DNA of 64,000 nucleotides from Halobacteriales archaeon QS_4_69_34 (GCA_003021045.1 PXRN01000018.1:1-64000); one strand, 5' to 3'. Shown: positions 8,836 through 16,927, counted from the first letter of the stretch. The notes: generated by a model not told the origin, from the letters alone. Made by a program: numbers and translations.

Positions 8836-9507
8836 ATGGACGAGTGGCCGCCGGCCACGCCGCCGGGCTACCGGCGTTACGATCCCACGGGTCGTCGAGG
8901 GGACGGGCTCGCGCCCGCGCGGTCGGTGCGGATCGGGCTGTTCGTCGCGGCGTTCGGAGCGACGGCGGCGCTGACAGCGTTCTGGCTGCTCGAAAAGCGC
9001 CCGCCTCCTGCGGGCCCCGTGGCGCTCGCCGGCCTCGTCGGACTGTGGGTGGTGGAGACGGCGGTCCACGAGGCGATCCACGCGGCCGTCGCGCGCGGCT
9101 TCGGCTTCCCGACGACGGCCGGGATCGAGCGCGTCGGCTACGAGCTCTCGCCGTACGTCCATCCACACGGGGCCTTCCAGACCCGCGGCGAGACCGTCAC
9201 GTTTCTCCTCGCGCCCGCCTCGTTTCTCGCGCCCCTCGGCCTCGGCCTCCTGATCGTCGGGGACGGCTGGCTCGCGGCGGGCGCGCTCGCCGTCCTCGTC
9301 TCGACCGTCGTCGGCTCGGTCGGCGACCTCGGCGCGGCGTGGCGCGTCGCGCGACTCCCCCCGGGAACGCTCCAGCACAACGGGCCCACGCCGGGCGGGC
9401 GCGTGCGCTTCTACCGGCCGGCCGACGGGACGAGCGCGACCCGACCCCGGTCCGCGGAGTGGCCCGCCGAGTGGGACTCGCTTGACGACGCCGACGAGCG
9501 CCCGTGA
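8836..9507 (+). CDS. DUF3267-like membrane metallopeptidase candidate
   Basis: This 223-residue protein has a zinc-binding HEAIH (about residue 79) at the end of a hydrophobic segment. Membrane segments lie around 32-50, 59-75, 115-135 and 140-160. The layout resembles DUF3267 putative zincin peptidases, where HExxH lies in a membrane helix as in site-2-type proteases. The second half has ELSPYVHPHG and a soluble C-terminus. A proteolytic role is inferred from the motif only. ATG 8836 is chosen; an in-frame ATG at 8812 would add eight residues. The gene starts close to and divergent from acylphosphatase, so the two may share a promoter region. Confidence 0.7.
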   Translation: MDEWPPATPPGYRRYDPTGRRGDGLAPARSVRIGLFVAAFGATAALTAFWLLEKRPPPAGPVALAGLVGLWVVETAVHEAIHAAVARGFGFPTTAGIERVGYELSPYVHPHGAFQTRGETVTFLLAPASFLAPLGLGLLIVGDGWLAAGALAVLVSTVVGSVGDLGAAWRVARLPPGTLQHNGPTPGGRVRFYRPADGTSATRPRSAEWPAEWDSLDDADERP

Positions 9508-9873
9508 GACGGCTCGTCTACCGACCGGCGATTCAGCGTGCATCGAGGAGCGCGATGCCGACCGTCGACTCGATCCACGCGGCCGTCGCGCTCGTCGCGT
9601 GATCGGCGTGCCGTCGGCCTCGACGCGCCACCCTCTATCGGGGTCGTCGAGACATATCGGCCTGCCGGGATCGTCGGTAATGCTCGTGGCAGTCCGTACC
9701 GGTCCGTCACGCCGGTCCGTCGTACTATCTACTCACTTCATGAACCGCCACGCTACCCTCCGAATCAAACTGCCGGCGACCGCTCGGTAGTGACCGCGAG
9801 CACGACCGCGGCAAGCGGGGACGAACGGGCGCGGATCTCACCCCTTTTTGCCGCGCCCGCGCCAACGGCCCGC
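9508..9873. other. Intergenic, no gene seen
   Basis: About 365 bases separate the peptidase candidate from the next gene. Open frames here have no protein character. A T5 run (about 9844-9848) lies 30 bp before the following ATG. No repeat or RNA structure stood out. Confidence 0.4.
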
Positions 9874-10698
9874 ATGAGCGACCGGGACCACAGCCGCGAG
9901 CGCGATCTGGTGACGCTCGCCGACGAGCTATCGACGACGCTGGACGAACTGCGCGACGAGCTGGCGGGGACGCGACGCCGGCCGCCGCGCGGCCCCCTCG
10001 GGCTGCCACGCCCGCCGACGCCCCGCGAGCTCCTCGAGTTCACCGACGAGTTCGCCATCCCGGCGGCGATCGCCGGCCTCGAAGCCACGATCCGCACGCT
10101 CGAACTGCTCCAGGGGGCGATCCGGCTCACGCGAGCCGGCAGCGAGGCGGGCGAACGCGGCCACGAGGTGCGGACACGCGCCGAGGACGCCAGCCGCCGT
10201 ACCGTCGACCGCCTCGACGACGTGCTGGTTGACCTCCAGGACGCGCTCGCCGGGCGGCCCGAGAACGAGGAGGCACGGACGCTGCTCGACGACGCCCGCG
10301 CGCTCCGCCGCGAGATCGACGACCGGCTCGCCGACTCGCGCGATCGACGGGTCGGCGGGGGTACGGAGCGCGACGAACGGCGCTCGACCGAACGGCGGCG
10401 GTCGGGCGACGGGCCACGATCGGCGGACGAGCGACGTTCGACCGGGTGGGCTGCCCGAGCGGAGCGCGAGGCGGGGGACGACGGCGTGGCGATCGACGTC
10501 GACGCCGAACTCGACTCGATCCGCGAGGAGATCGAGGGTGCGGGCGACGCCGACGACGGAGACGCCGACGACGGCGAGCGGGGCGACGGCTCAGGGGAGG
10601 GCGACGGCGAGCGACGGGACGGCGAGCAAGAGAGCAGGGACGGCGGCGGACGACGGGACGGCGAGCAGGAAAGCAGAAACGACGACGGGAGCGAGTGA
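9874..10698 (+). CDS. Haloarchaeal conserved protein with acidic low-complexity tail
   Basis: The product has 274 residues and no assigned function. The first 150 or so residues are helical and heptad-like (VTLADELSTTLDELRDELAG, then TVDRLDDVLVDLQDALAGRP), with a conserved-looking core RELLEFTDEFAIPAAIAGLE. The last 120 residues are Arg/Asp/Glu/Gly-rich and repetitive (DGEQESRDGG and DGEQESRNDD), encoded by slippage-prone GACGGCGA repeats. I associate this layout with a haloarchaeal DUF (possibly DUF7547) but cannot confirm it. No membrane segment or signal peptide is seen. The start at ATG 9874 precedes the first helix. Confidence 0.65.
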   Translation: MSDRDHSRERDLVTLADELSTTLDELRDELAGTRRRPPRGPLGLPRPPTPRELLEFTDEFAIPAAIAGLEATIRTLELLQGAIRLTRAGSEAGERGHEVRTRAEDASRRTVDRLDDVLVDLQDALAGRPENEEARTLLDDARALRREIDDRLADSRDRRVGGGTERDERRSTERRRSGDGPRSADERRSTGWAARAEREAGDDGVAIDVDAELDSIREEIEGAGDADDGDADDGERGDGSGEGDGERRDGEQESRDGGGRRDGEQESRNDDGSE

Positions 10699-10787
10699 GT
10701 TCGCCACTTCACGTCAACGTTTGTCAATAGCGTCGCACGGAGTGTCCGGAGCGAGCCGTTAACCCGCTCGACCGGCATCGCCGACCC

Positions 10788-11279
10788 ATGCGGGAGAGGA
10801 AAGCGGACGGAACGAGCTCGCGACGGATCGAGTGCTACGTTCGCGCCGCTCTGCCGGCGAGCGTCGGCGAGCGTCAGCGCGAACGGATCGAGCGCCTACG
10901 ACGGCTCGAAGCCGACGGCGGACCCGCGGTCACGATCCACACGTGGCCAAAGCGCGTCACACTCGACGGCCCCGCAGCCGACGCGCTCGCCCCACGACGG
11001 TACCGGGCGTTCGCCGCGTGGGCGCACGAGCACGACGTGAGCATCGGTCCGTTCTTCGAGACCCGGACGTGTCAGTCGTTTCTCGCCGAGGAGCCGCGCC
11101 GGGAGCTCCGCACGCCGTCCATCTGTCTCGCGGCCTCCGTCGACGACGCGCTGCGGTGGGTAGCCCCACACACCGACGCCGATCGGACGTGCACCGTCGT
11201 GGACGCCCTCGACGCGCTGGCGGCGGGCGACCCGGCTGCGGTGCCGAACGGGACCGCCGAACGGGCCGCGGTGCGCTGA
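10788..11279 (+). CDS. Conserved haloarchaeal hypothetical protein
   Basis: This 163-residue soluble protein begins MRERKADGTSSRRIECYVRA. It has a helical N-terminal part and a central segment FAAWAHEHDVSIGPFFETRT. It then has CQSFLAEEPRRELRTPSICLA, split by helix-breaking residues, and an acidic Ala-rich C-terminus. The single Cys in RTCQSF and the pattern RELRTPSICLA look like conserved features of a small haloarchaeal family, but I do not recognise a function. It stands alone between two intergenic gaps of about 90 bp. Confidence 0.6.
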   Translation: MRERKADGTSSRRIECYVRAALPASVGERQRERIERLRRLEADGGPAVTIHTWPKRVTLDGPAADALAPRRYRAFAAWAHEHDVSIGPFFETRTCQSFLAEEPRRELRTPSICLAASVDDALRWVAPHTDADRTCTVVDALDALAAGDPAAVPNGTAERAAVR

Positions 11280-11375
11280 CGGCCGTCGTCCCGCTCCGCG
11301 CGGCCGCTCCGAACAGCGTCGGTCGACCGAATGCCCGCGGTGCCGGCACCCCTCGACGACCGTGCAACGGAGCCC

Positions 11376-11843
11376 TCATCCGGTCGGCTCGAACCGATAG
11401 CCGTCCCACTCTTGACTACCGGGCTCGCGGATGCCGGCCCCGGGCTCGCGGAGCTGCTCGACGTAAGTCGGTGCGACCGCCTCGCCGATCTCGACGTCGC
11501 CGGTCGTGAGCTGACCGAGCGCGCGCACCGCCTCCCCGTCGAGGTCGAACTCGACGACCGCGAGGTGGTTGGGCTCGGGGACGCCGGGGGGTGGCGCGGT
11601 GCTCGTCGTCCACGTGACGATCTCGGCGGTGTGCTCGCTCAGGTCAACGGTCTCGACCGGCTCGCCGCCCTCCGGGCCGATCGGGTGGCCGGGGTAGGCG
11701 AGGGTGCCGTCGTCGTACCGAACGGCCTCCATCGCCGGACGCCCCTCGCGCTCGCCGTCGCCCTCGTGTTCGCCTTCCACGTCGTCTCTGCCGCTCGTAG
11801 CGCCGTCGTCTCCTGTGTCACTTCCGCTCGACGCGCCGCTCAT
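11376..11843 (-). CDS. DUF35 OB-fold protein, acyl-CoA-associated partner of the thiolase
   Basis: The product has 155 residues. After a 40-residue acidic leader comes an OB-fold of the DUF35 type: GEPVETVDLSEHTAEIVTWT, then PEPNHLAVVEFDLDG and ALGQLTTGDVEIGEAVAPTY. The N-terminal zinc-ribbon cysteines found in many DUF35 proteins are absent. DUF35 proteins form complexes with thiolases and, in archaeal mevalonate synthesis, channel acyl-CoA between thiolase and HMG-CoA synthase. Here the start overlaps the end of the thiolase-like gene by four bases (ATGA), so the two proteins are almost certainly made together. There is no HMG-CoA synthase nearby. Confidence 0.8.
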   Translation of the reverse strand: MSGASSGSDTGDDGATSGRDDVEGEHEGDGEREGRPAMEAVRYDDGTLAYPGHPIGPEGGEPVETVDLSEHTAEIVTWTTSTAPPPGVPEPNHLAVVEFDLDGEAVRALGQLTTGDVEIGEAVAPTYVEQLREPGAGIREPGSQEWDGYRFEPTG

Positions 11844-13033
11844 GCGCCCGCCTCTACGATCGTGGTGGTGACGCAGTTGCCGAACCCCCCGACGTTACAC
11901 GCGAGGCCCACGTCGGCGTCGACCTGTCGTGGCCCGGCTTCCCCGAGGATCTGTTTGTAGATCTCGTAGCCCTGAGCGACGCCGCTCGCGCCGAGCGGGT
12001 GGCCCTTCGATTTGAGTCCGCCGGAGGTGTTAGTCGGGAGTTCGCCCTCGCGCTCGGTGCGTCCCTCCTCGACGGCCTCCCACGCCCGTCTTTCCTCGGC
12101 GAAGCCCAGCCCTTCCATCTGGAGGAATTCGAGGATCGTGAACATGTCGTGGAGCTCCGCGACGTCGACGTCCTCGGGGCCGTACCCCGCCATCCCGTAG
12201 GCTTCCCGGCCGCTCTCGACGACGGCGTTCATCGTCGTGGGCTCGGCGCGCTCGTGGACGACGTGAGTGTCGGTCGCACCGCCGATCCCGGCGACGACGG
12301 CGTAGTCGTCGGCGTACTCGGCGGCCACTTCGACCGGACAGAACAGCAGCGCCGCCGCGCCGTCGGTGATCGGACAGAAATCATAGAGCCGCAGCGGATC
12401 GGCGACGATCGGCGACGCCAGTACGTCCTCGACGGTGATCTCCGTTCGAAATTGGGCGTGTGGGTTGTCGACGCCGTTACGATGGTTTTTCACTGCCACC
12501 CTCGCCAGCGACTCGCGGGGCGCGTCGGTAGTTTCGAGGTAGCGCCGCGCGGTGAGTCCGGCGAAGCTCGGCAGCGTGACGCCGTGTTTGTACTCGACAG
12601 GGTGGGTCAGCGAGGCGATCACGTCCGTCGTCTCGGCGGTCGAGCGGTGGGTCATCTTCTCGCCGCCCACCAGCAGGGTCATCCCGCTCGCGCCGCTCGC
12701 CACGGACTGCCACGCGGCGTAGATCCCCGCGCCGCCCGAGGCGGAGGTCTGATCGACCCGCTGGGCGTACGCCGGGAGACAGGACAGATCGTGGGCGAGC
12801 GCGTTCGGCACTCCGGTTTGGCCCTCGAACTCCCCGGAGGCCATGTTCGCGACGTAGAGGTGCTCGATTTCGGTCGGTGGGACGCCCGTGTCGTCGAGAC
12901 ACGCCTGCCCCGCTTCGGCGAGCAGCTCGCGGATCCACGCCTCGCGCTGGCCGAACTGCGTCATCGACGCCCCGACGACGGCGACGTCGGTGGGGGATGT
13001 ACTCACGGGTTGCTCTCTCGTGGCGGGAGTCAT
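11840..13033 (-). CDS. Thiolase-family protein lacking the nucleophilic cysteine
   Basis: The product is 397 residues from ATG 13033. Thiolase fold landmarks are clear: VAVVGASMTQFGQ at the N-terminus, DVAELHDMFTILEFL, KSKGHPLGASG with the catalytic His, and CNVGGFGNC near the end. The position that normally holds the acyl-accepting Cys (NxxCASG) reads DQTSASGGAG, so Ser replaces Cys. A canonical thiolytic cycle is therefore doubtful, and it may act as an acyl-CoA-binding or condensing relative of SCP2-type thiolases. It is translationally coupled to a DUF35 protein and divergent from an acyl-CoA dehydrogenase, which points to fatty-acyl or branched-acyl metabolism. Confidence 0.85.
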   Translation of the reverse strand: MTPATREQPVSTSPTDVAVVGASMTQFGQREAWIRELLAEAGQACLDDTGVPPTEIEHLYVANMASGEFEGQTGVPNALAHDLSCLPAYAQRVDQTSASGGAGIYAAWQSVASGASGMTLLVGGEKMTHRSTAETTDVIASLTHPVEYKHGVTLPSFAGLTARRYLETTDAPRESLARVAVKNHRNGVDNPHAQFRTEITVEDVLASPIVADPLRLYDFCPITDGAAALLFCPVEVAAEYADDYAVVAGIGGATDTHVVHERAEPTTMNAVVESGREAYGMAGYGPEDVDVAELHDMFTILEFLQMEGLGFAEERRAWEAVEEGRTEREGELPTNTSGGLKSKGHPLGASGVAQGYEIYKQILGEAGPRQVDADVGLACNVGGFGNCVTTTIVEAGA

Positions 13034-13084
13034 GACCGTTTCGACCGCAGGAACCCGCGGATCTACACGCCGCTGAGGCAAACA

Positions 13085-13090
13085 GTAAAG
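13085..13090 (+). promoter_or_regulatory. TATA-like box for the acyl-CoA dehydrogenase gene
   Basis: GTAAAG within AACAGTAAAGGG is centred about 26 bp before ATG 13114, which would give a leaderless transcript. The 80-bp gap also has to drive the divergent thiolase-like gene. Confidence 0.45.
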
Positions 13091-13113
13091 GGAGCGGGCG
13101 CGAAGGGGCGGGC

Positions 13114-14256
13114 ATGGATTTCAGCCTCTCTGCCGAGCAGCGCCAGATCAGGGAGATGGTCGCGGAGTTCGTCGATAGGGAGATCGCGCCGCGGGCGGCC
13201 GAGATCGACCGCACCGACGAGTTCCCGGCCGAGCTCGTCGCCGAGATGGGCGAGCTCGGCCTGATGGGGATGCCCTTCCCCGAGGAGTACGGCGGCGCGG
13301 GGCTGGACTACCACGCCTACGCCATCGGTCTCGAGGAGATCTCGCGGGGCTCGGGCGGCCTCGGCACCGTCGTCGCCGCCCACATCAGCCTGGCGGGCAA
13401 CATGCTCGCCGATTTCGGCACCGAAAGCCAGAAGGAGACCTACCTGACGCCGCTCGCGCGCGGCGTGGACGTCGGTGCGTTCGCGCTCTCCGAACCCGGG
13501 GCCGGCAGCGACGTGCCCGCGATGGAGACCCGCGCCGAGCGCGACGGCGACGAGTACGTCGTCGATGGCAACAAGCTCTGGATCTCGAACGGGTCGGTCG
13601 CGGACACCGTAATCCTGTTCGCCAAGACCGACCCCGAGGCGGGCAACCGGGGTATCTCCTCGTTCGTCGTTCGGCCCGGGGAGGACGAGGGCTTTCACGT
13701 CGAGGGTACCGAGGACAAGCTCGGCGACAAGGGCTGTCCCACGGCAGAGCTGCGCTTTTCGGAAATGCGGATCCCCGCCGACCGGCGGCTCGGCGAGGAA
13801 GGGCGGGGGTTCGTCCACGCGCTGAAGACGCTCAATGGCGGCCGGATCACCATCGCGGCTCGCGGGGTCGGCATCGCGCGGGCCGCCCTAGAGGAAGCCG
13901 TCGAGTACGCCGGCGACCGCGAGCAGTTCGACCGACCCATCGGCGAGATCCAGACGATCCAGCACAAGCTCGCGGACATGGACACGAAGGTCCAGGCCGC
14001 CCGCATGCTGATGCACCGTGCGGCCGATCTGAAGATCCGCGGCGAGGACTTCCGCAAGGAGGCCGCCCAGGCCAAGCTGTACGCCAGCGAGATCTCCCGC
14101 GAGGTCGCCAACGAGGGCATCCAGATCCACGGCGGCTACGGCTACACCACGGACTTCCCGGTCGAGCGGATGTACCGGGACGCGAAGCTCAACGAGATCT
14201 ACGAGGGGACGAGCGAGATCCTCCGGAACACGATCGGCCAGAGCCTGCTCGACTGA
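13114..14256 (+). CDS. Acyl-CoA dehydrogenase
   Basis: This 380-residue flavoprotein is full length for the family. It has the N-terminal helical domain (FSLSAEQRQIREMVAEFVD), the FAD-contacting FALSEPGAGSDVP, and KLWISNG in the beta domain. The C-terminal helical domain has IQIHGGYGYTTDFPVERMYRD and the catalytic Glu in IYEGTSEILRNTIG. It oxidises acyl-CoA to trans-2-enoyl-CoA and passes electrons to an electron-transfer flavoprotein. The substrate chain length cannot be set. It is divergent from the thiolase-like/DUF35 pair, suggesting one catabolic or remodelling pathway. Confidence 0.95.
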   Translation: MDFSLSAEQRQIREMVAEFVDREIAPRAAEIDRTDEFPAELVAEMGELGLMGMPFPEEYGGAGLDYHAYAIGLEEISRGSGGLGTVVAAHISLAGNMLADFGTESQKETYLTPLARGVDVGAFALSEPGAGSDVPAMETRAERDGDEYVVDGNKLWISNGSVADTVILFAKTDPEAGNRGISSFVVRPGEDEGFHVEGTEDKLGDKGCPTAELRFSEMRIPADRRLGEEGRGFVHALKTLNGGRITIAARGVGIARAALEEAVEYAGDREQFDRPIGEIQTIQHKLADMDTKVQAARMLMHRAADLKIRGEDFRKEAAQAKLYASEISREVANEGIQIHGGYGYTTDFPVERMYRDAKLNEIYEGTSEILRNTIGQSLLD

Positions 14257-14671
14257 GCCGCGCTCACACGCTCGCGCGTGGCTGCGATCGTGCGGTTGCG
14301 GTAGCTGCCCGCGGTGGCTGCGGTTGGCGCGGCTGTGCGCCGCTCCGTCGGCGCGCATTCTCGCGCGAGGATGAGTGAGCGACGGGCCGCGGCTGCGATG
14401 CGGTGGCCCGAGCGGAGCGGAGCGGCTGGGGGCGTGGTGCACTGTGGCTGCGGTACGGAACGATTTGGTACGGAGCGATCCGGTACGGAGCGGTCGCAGT
14501 GCGGAGCGGTCGTGGTACGGTTTCTCGTGTGTACCGGCACTCGCGGTCCTATCGTCCCACTCGACTCGACATTCCCGATCGGTGCCACGACTCGATCGAC
14601 ACCACCAGTCGATCCCGATCGGCGACCGCCGGAACCGACAGTCACGAGTCGTCGGCGCGCATCCACTGCCC
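14257..14671. other. Intergenic region with GC-biased simple repeats
   Basis: About 415 bases carry no convincing gene. The left half is made of recurring GCTGCGGT/GCGGTTG and GAGCGGAGCGG words, followed by a 15-bp tandem repeat (separate entry). This looks like locally expanded simple sequence. It lies upstream of a small conserved gene, whose promoter may be in the AT-richer part at 14570-14610. Confidence 0.5.
14452..14520. repeat. 15-bp degenerate tandem repeat GGTACGGAGCGATCC
   Basis: Units start at 14452 (GGTACGGAACGATTT), 14467 (GGTACGGAGCGATCC) and 14482 (GGTACGGAGCGGTCG). A shifted partial copy TGCGGAGCGGTCGT and a final GGTACGG at 14514 follow. The first three are in exact 15-bp register. 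The array is non-coding. It could be slippage-born or a cluster of protein sites. Confidence 0.75.
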
Positions 14672-14947
14672 ATGACCGAGACGACGCTGACCGAGGGAGC
14701 GGTTACGGCGCGCTACGAAAAGACCGAAACCGAGCGCGTCGTCGCGTTCGAGCGCGACGGCCGGACGGCCGCCATCGCACAGAACCGCGAGGGCTACGCC
14801 ATGCTGAAGGTCCGACCCAGCGCCGACGGCGACGAACTCGAACGCTACTACGGGTTCGACATGGCGCTCGACCACGCCGCCGAGCTGCTCGGCGTCTCCC
14901 CGAACGAGCTACCCGTTCCCGACCCGGCCGCGGACATGGGGATGTGA
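14672..14947 (+). CDS. Small conserved haloarchaeal protein
   Basis: This 91-residue protein is highly patterned: ARYEKTETERVVAFERDGR, TAAIAQNREGYAMLKVRPS, ELERYYGFDMALDHAAELLG and the terminus PVPDPAADMGM. The beta-rich first half and helical second half with strict motifs suggest a conserved haloarchaeal family (I associate it with DUF7111, not confirmed). No cofactor or metal motif is visible. The start ATG 14672 gives the first conserved residues. It lies 75 bp before trmY on the same strand and may share its transcript. Function is unknown. Confidence 0.75.
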   Translation: MTETTLTEGAVTARYEKTETERVVAFERDGRTAAIAQNREGYAMLKVRPSADGDELERYYGFDMALDHAAELLGVSPNELPVPDPAADMGM

Positions 14948-15022
14948 GCCGGCCCGTTCGATCGTCCGACATAGTGGGAGCGCGGTCGATGGAGCTATCG
15001 GCGCGAGCCCACGACCTCTCCC

Positions 15023-15643
15023 GTGCGCCAGTTCGTCGTCCTCGGCCACGACGCGCCCACGACCCCCGAGTTCTCGCTCGACGACCTTCCCGGCACGGGG
15101 CGGCTGGACGTGCTCTGTCGGTGTGTCACCGCCGCGTTCGTCCTCTCGCACGCGATCCGCGAGGACGTCCGCGCGTGGCTCGTCCTCGCCGACGAGTTCA
15201 CCGTCCGATTCGAGGGCAGCGAGCTGAGACACCTCCAGCCCGACGAGCGCTCGACGGCCGCGCTCGTGCGGGAAGCGCTCGAACGCCGCGGGGAGGCGAT
15301 CGGCCACGAGGCAGTCGAGAGCACTCCCGGGATCTCCCTCTCGCGCCGGGGGTTCGAGGCCGTGCTCGAAGCGATCGCCGGCGAGGAGGCAGGCGGCGGG
15401 GCCGTGGAAGCCGGAACGATCCTCGCGCTCCAGGAGGACGCCACTCCGGTAATCGAACGCGAGCCGCCCGCCGATCCGGCCTTCGTGCTCGCCGATCACC
15501 GCGAGTTCACCGCACGGGAACGACGGCTGCTGGCCGAGCACGCGGACGCGCGGGTGCGGCTCGGCCCCGAGGCGTTGCACGCCGACCACGCCATCGCGGT
15601 GGCACACAACTGGCTCGACACCGGCGGGTTCGCGCGGTACTGA
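15023..15643 (+). CDS. trmY: tRNA pseudouridine-54 N1-methyltransferase
   Basis: The product has 206 residues with a GTG start at 15023 ([19 protein letters not shown]). It is an archaeal SPOUT-class methyltransferase. The N-terminus and [20 protein letters not shown] are typical of TrmY. The knotted SAM site lies in the C-terminal half, which ends with the diagnostic [20 protein letters not shown]. TrmY methylates pseudouridine 54 to m1-pseudouridine in the T-loop of most archaeal tRNAs, replacing ribothymidine. A tRNA-Pro gene follows 140 bp downstream. The length is normal. Confidence 0.93.
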   Translation: MRQFVVLGHDAPTTPEFSLDDLPGTGRLDVLCRCVTAAFVLSHAIREDVRAWLVLADEFTVRFEGSELRHLQPDERSTAALVREALERRGEAIGHEAVESTPGISLSRRGFEAVLEAIAGEEAGGGAVEAGTILALQEDATPVIEREPPADPAFVLADHREFTARERRLLAEHADARVRLGPEALHADHAIAVAHNWLDTGGFARY

Positions 15644-15765
15644 TAGGGATTTGCGGTACTACTCGGCTTGTATCTAAGGAACACGACGACCGATGGAGAG
15701 TCGAGACGGGAACGTATGAGTGTCTCTGCGAATCCCCGTGACCAGCCGGAAGGACTAAGCCCGGG

Positions 15766-15787
15766 CCGCGCCTCCCCGGAGGTGCGG
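15766..15787 (+). other. Perfectly positioned hairpin just before tRNA-Pro
   Basis: CCGCGCCTCC (15766-15775) and GGAGGTGCGG (15778-15787) form a ten-position stem with one mismatch-type pair and a two-base loop. The right arm ends on the first two bases of the tRNA. In a primary transcript it would compete with or abut the RNase P site. It could also be a tRNA promoter-proximal palindrome. Confidence 0.4.
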
Positions 15788-15858
15788 GCCGGTGGGGTAG
15801 CTTGGTATCCTTCGGCCTTCGGGTGGCCGTAACCGCGATTCGAATTCGCGCCGGCCCA
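15786..15858 (+). tRNA. tRNA-Pro (anticodon CGG)
   Basis: The 73-base cloverleaf is complete. The acceptor arms GGGCCGG/CCGGCCC carry discriminator A. The anticodon arm is CGGCC-TTCGGGT-GGCCG with CGG at loop positions 34-36. The variable loop is four bases, and the T arm is CGCGA-TTCGAAT-TCGCG. No intron is present and CCA is not encoded. It decodes CCG and borders the defence islet on its right, a usual neighbourhood for integrated DNA. Confidence 0.93.
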
Positions 15859-15862
15859 TTCG

Positions 15863-16096
15863 CTACTTCTCATCCGTGAGGACCCACACGAACGATCGGC
15901 CCACGCTCTCGTGTTCGATCTTCCCCTCGTCTTCGAGCCGTGGCAGCCGCCGGTAGGCCAGATCGTAGGAACAGCCCACCTCGTCGGCGACGTTCTGGGT
16001 GCTCGCAACCGGCAGCTCCGCGACCGCGCGAACGAAGGCCTCCTCGGGGTACTGCTCGCGGAACTTGCCTCCCTCGTCGCGGTCGTCCATCGCCAT
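15863..16096 (-). CDS. Small winged-helix DNA-binding protein
   Basis: This 77-residue protein (71 after initiation at the second Met, 16090) has a winged-helix fold. A helix VRAVAELPVASTQNVADEVG is followed by the recognition helix CSYDLAYRRLPRLEDEGK and a wing IEHESVGRSFVWVL. It ends five bases from tRNA-Pro and is divergent from the DNA methyltransferase gene, with both promoters in the 100-bp space between. That position is typical of controller proteins of restriction-modification systems, though classic C proteins are HTH_3 rather than winged helix. A TATA-like box at 16116-16123 suggests a leaderless or near-leaderless transcript. Confidence 0.75.
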   Translation of the reverse strand: MAMDDRDEGGKFREQYPEEAFVRAVAELPVASTQNVADEVGCSYDLAYRRLPRLEDEGKIEHESVGRSFVWVLTDEK

Positions 16097-16115
16097 GAAC
16101 TCTCTCGGGGACTAC

Positions 16116-16123
16116 CTTAAAAA
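16116..16123 (-). promoter_or_regulatory. TATA-like box for the wHTH gene
   Basis: The minus strand reads TTTTTAAG, centred about 24-30 bp before the two candidate ATGs (16096 and 16090). It is the mirror of the methyltransferase promoter 45 bp away, so one regulator bound between them could control both. Confidence 0.55.
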
Positions 16124-16165
16124 CGGGGACGCCAAAGCCGTTCAATCCCGGATCGAGTGGTTGGG

Positions 16166-16173
16166 TTTAAGTA
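16166..16173 (+). promoter_or_regulatory. TATA-like box for the DNA methyltransferase gene
   Basis: TTTAAGTA is a strong haloarchaeal TATA match about 30 bp before ATG 16199. It argues that translation starts at 16199 and not at the earlier in-frame start at 16157, which would lie upstream of the transcript. Confidence 0.6.
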
Positions 16174-16198
16174 CGAGGGGAAACAGAACACACGTGAG

Positions 16199-16924
16199 AT
16201 GTCCGAAGAGGAGGCGACGGTGCAGTCGGATCTGAGCGGGGATCCACAAGCGGTATCCAGAGAGGAGTTGATCGTCTCCGCGCACGTGGCGGGCAACGCC
16301 GAGGTCTTCCCCAAGGTGCTCGACCTGCACGTCCCCGTCGGCTCGACGGTCGCCGACGTCACCTACGGCAAGGGCGTCTTCTGGAAGGACGTGCCCGCGG
16401 GCGCGTACGACGTTCGGGGCTCGGACCTCGACCCGGAGAAGTCGCCGACCGGCGAGAGCGTCGACTGCCGCGACCTGCCCTACGAGGACGATTCCTTCGA
16501 CTGCGTGGTGCTGGATCCGCCGTACGCGGAGGGGTTCTTCCGCCGCAACGAGGAGATGCTGGCCGGAAGCGGGTCACACAGCACGTTCCGGGACGCCTAC
16601 TCGAACGGGGACGTGCTCGACACGAACGGCTCGAAGTACCACGGGGCCGTGCTCGATCTCTACTGCAGAGCGGGCATCGAGGCTCACCGCGTGCTGAGAG
16701 AGGACGGCATCTTCGTCGTCAAGACCCAAGACGAGGTGAGCGCGAACACACAGGAGCTCACCCACATCCAGATCACGAACTTCTACGAGGAGGAACTCGA
16801 CTTCTACACCAAGGACCTGTTCGTCGTCGTCCGCCCGAACAAGCCCGCTGTGAGCGGGATGCACGATCAGGTCCACGCGCGGAAGAACCACTCGTACTTC
16901 ATGGTGTACGAGATGAGTGAGTGA
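16199..16924 (+). CDS. DPPY-type DNA methyltransferase (probable N6-adenine or N4-cytosine)
   Basis: The 241-residue protein has a SAM-binding motif I VADVTYGKGVFWK (about 51-63), an acidic strand-2 end VRGSDLDPE, and catalytic motif IV VVLDPPYAEGFF (about 103-114). LREDGIFVVKTQDEV and the terminal LFVVVRPN/HSYFMVYEMSE complete the fold. The order motif I then DPPY, with no large target-recognition domain, fits compact gamma-like or prophage-type methylases. The recognition sequence is unknown. Its stop lies three bases from the stop of a convergent PD-(D/E)XK protein. A wHTH gene is divergent upstream. Together they look like a type II restriction-modification unit. Confidence 0.85.
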   Translation: MSEEEATVQSDLSGDPQAVSREELIVSAHVAGNAEVFPKVLDLHVPVGSTVADVTYGKGVFWKDVPAGAYDVRGSDLDPEKSPTGESVDCRDLPYEDDSFDCVVLDPPYAEGFFRRNEEMLAGSGSHSTFRDAYSNGDVLDTNGSKYHGAVLDLYCRAGIEAHRVLREDGIFVVKTQDEVSANTQELTHIQITNFYEEELDFYTKDLFVVVRPNKPAVSGMHDQVHARKNHSYFMVYEMSE

Positions 16925-16927
16925 AGA

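Noticed and set aside
10540-10690. Possible CRISPR or minisatellite in GACGGCGAG repeats
   Set aside because: Repeats are codon-based (Asp-Gly-Glu) within a gene tail, without uniform spacers.
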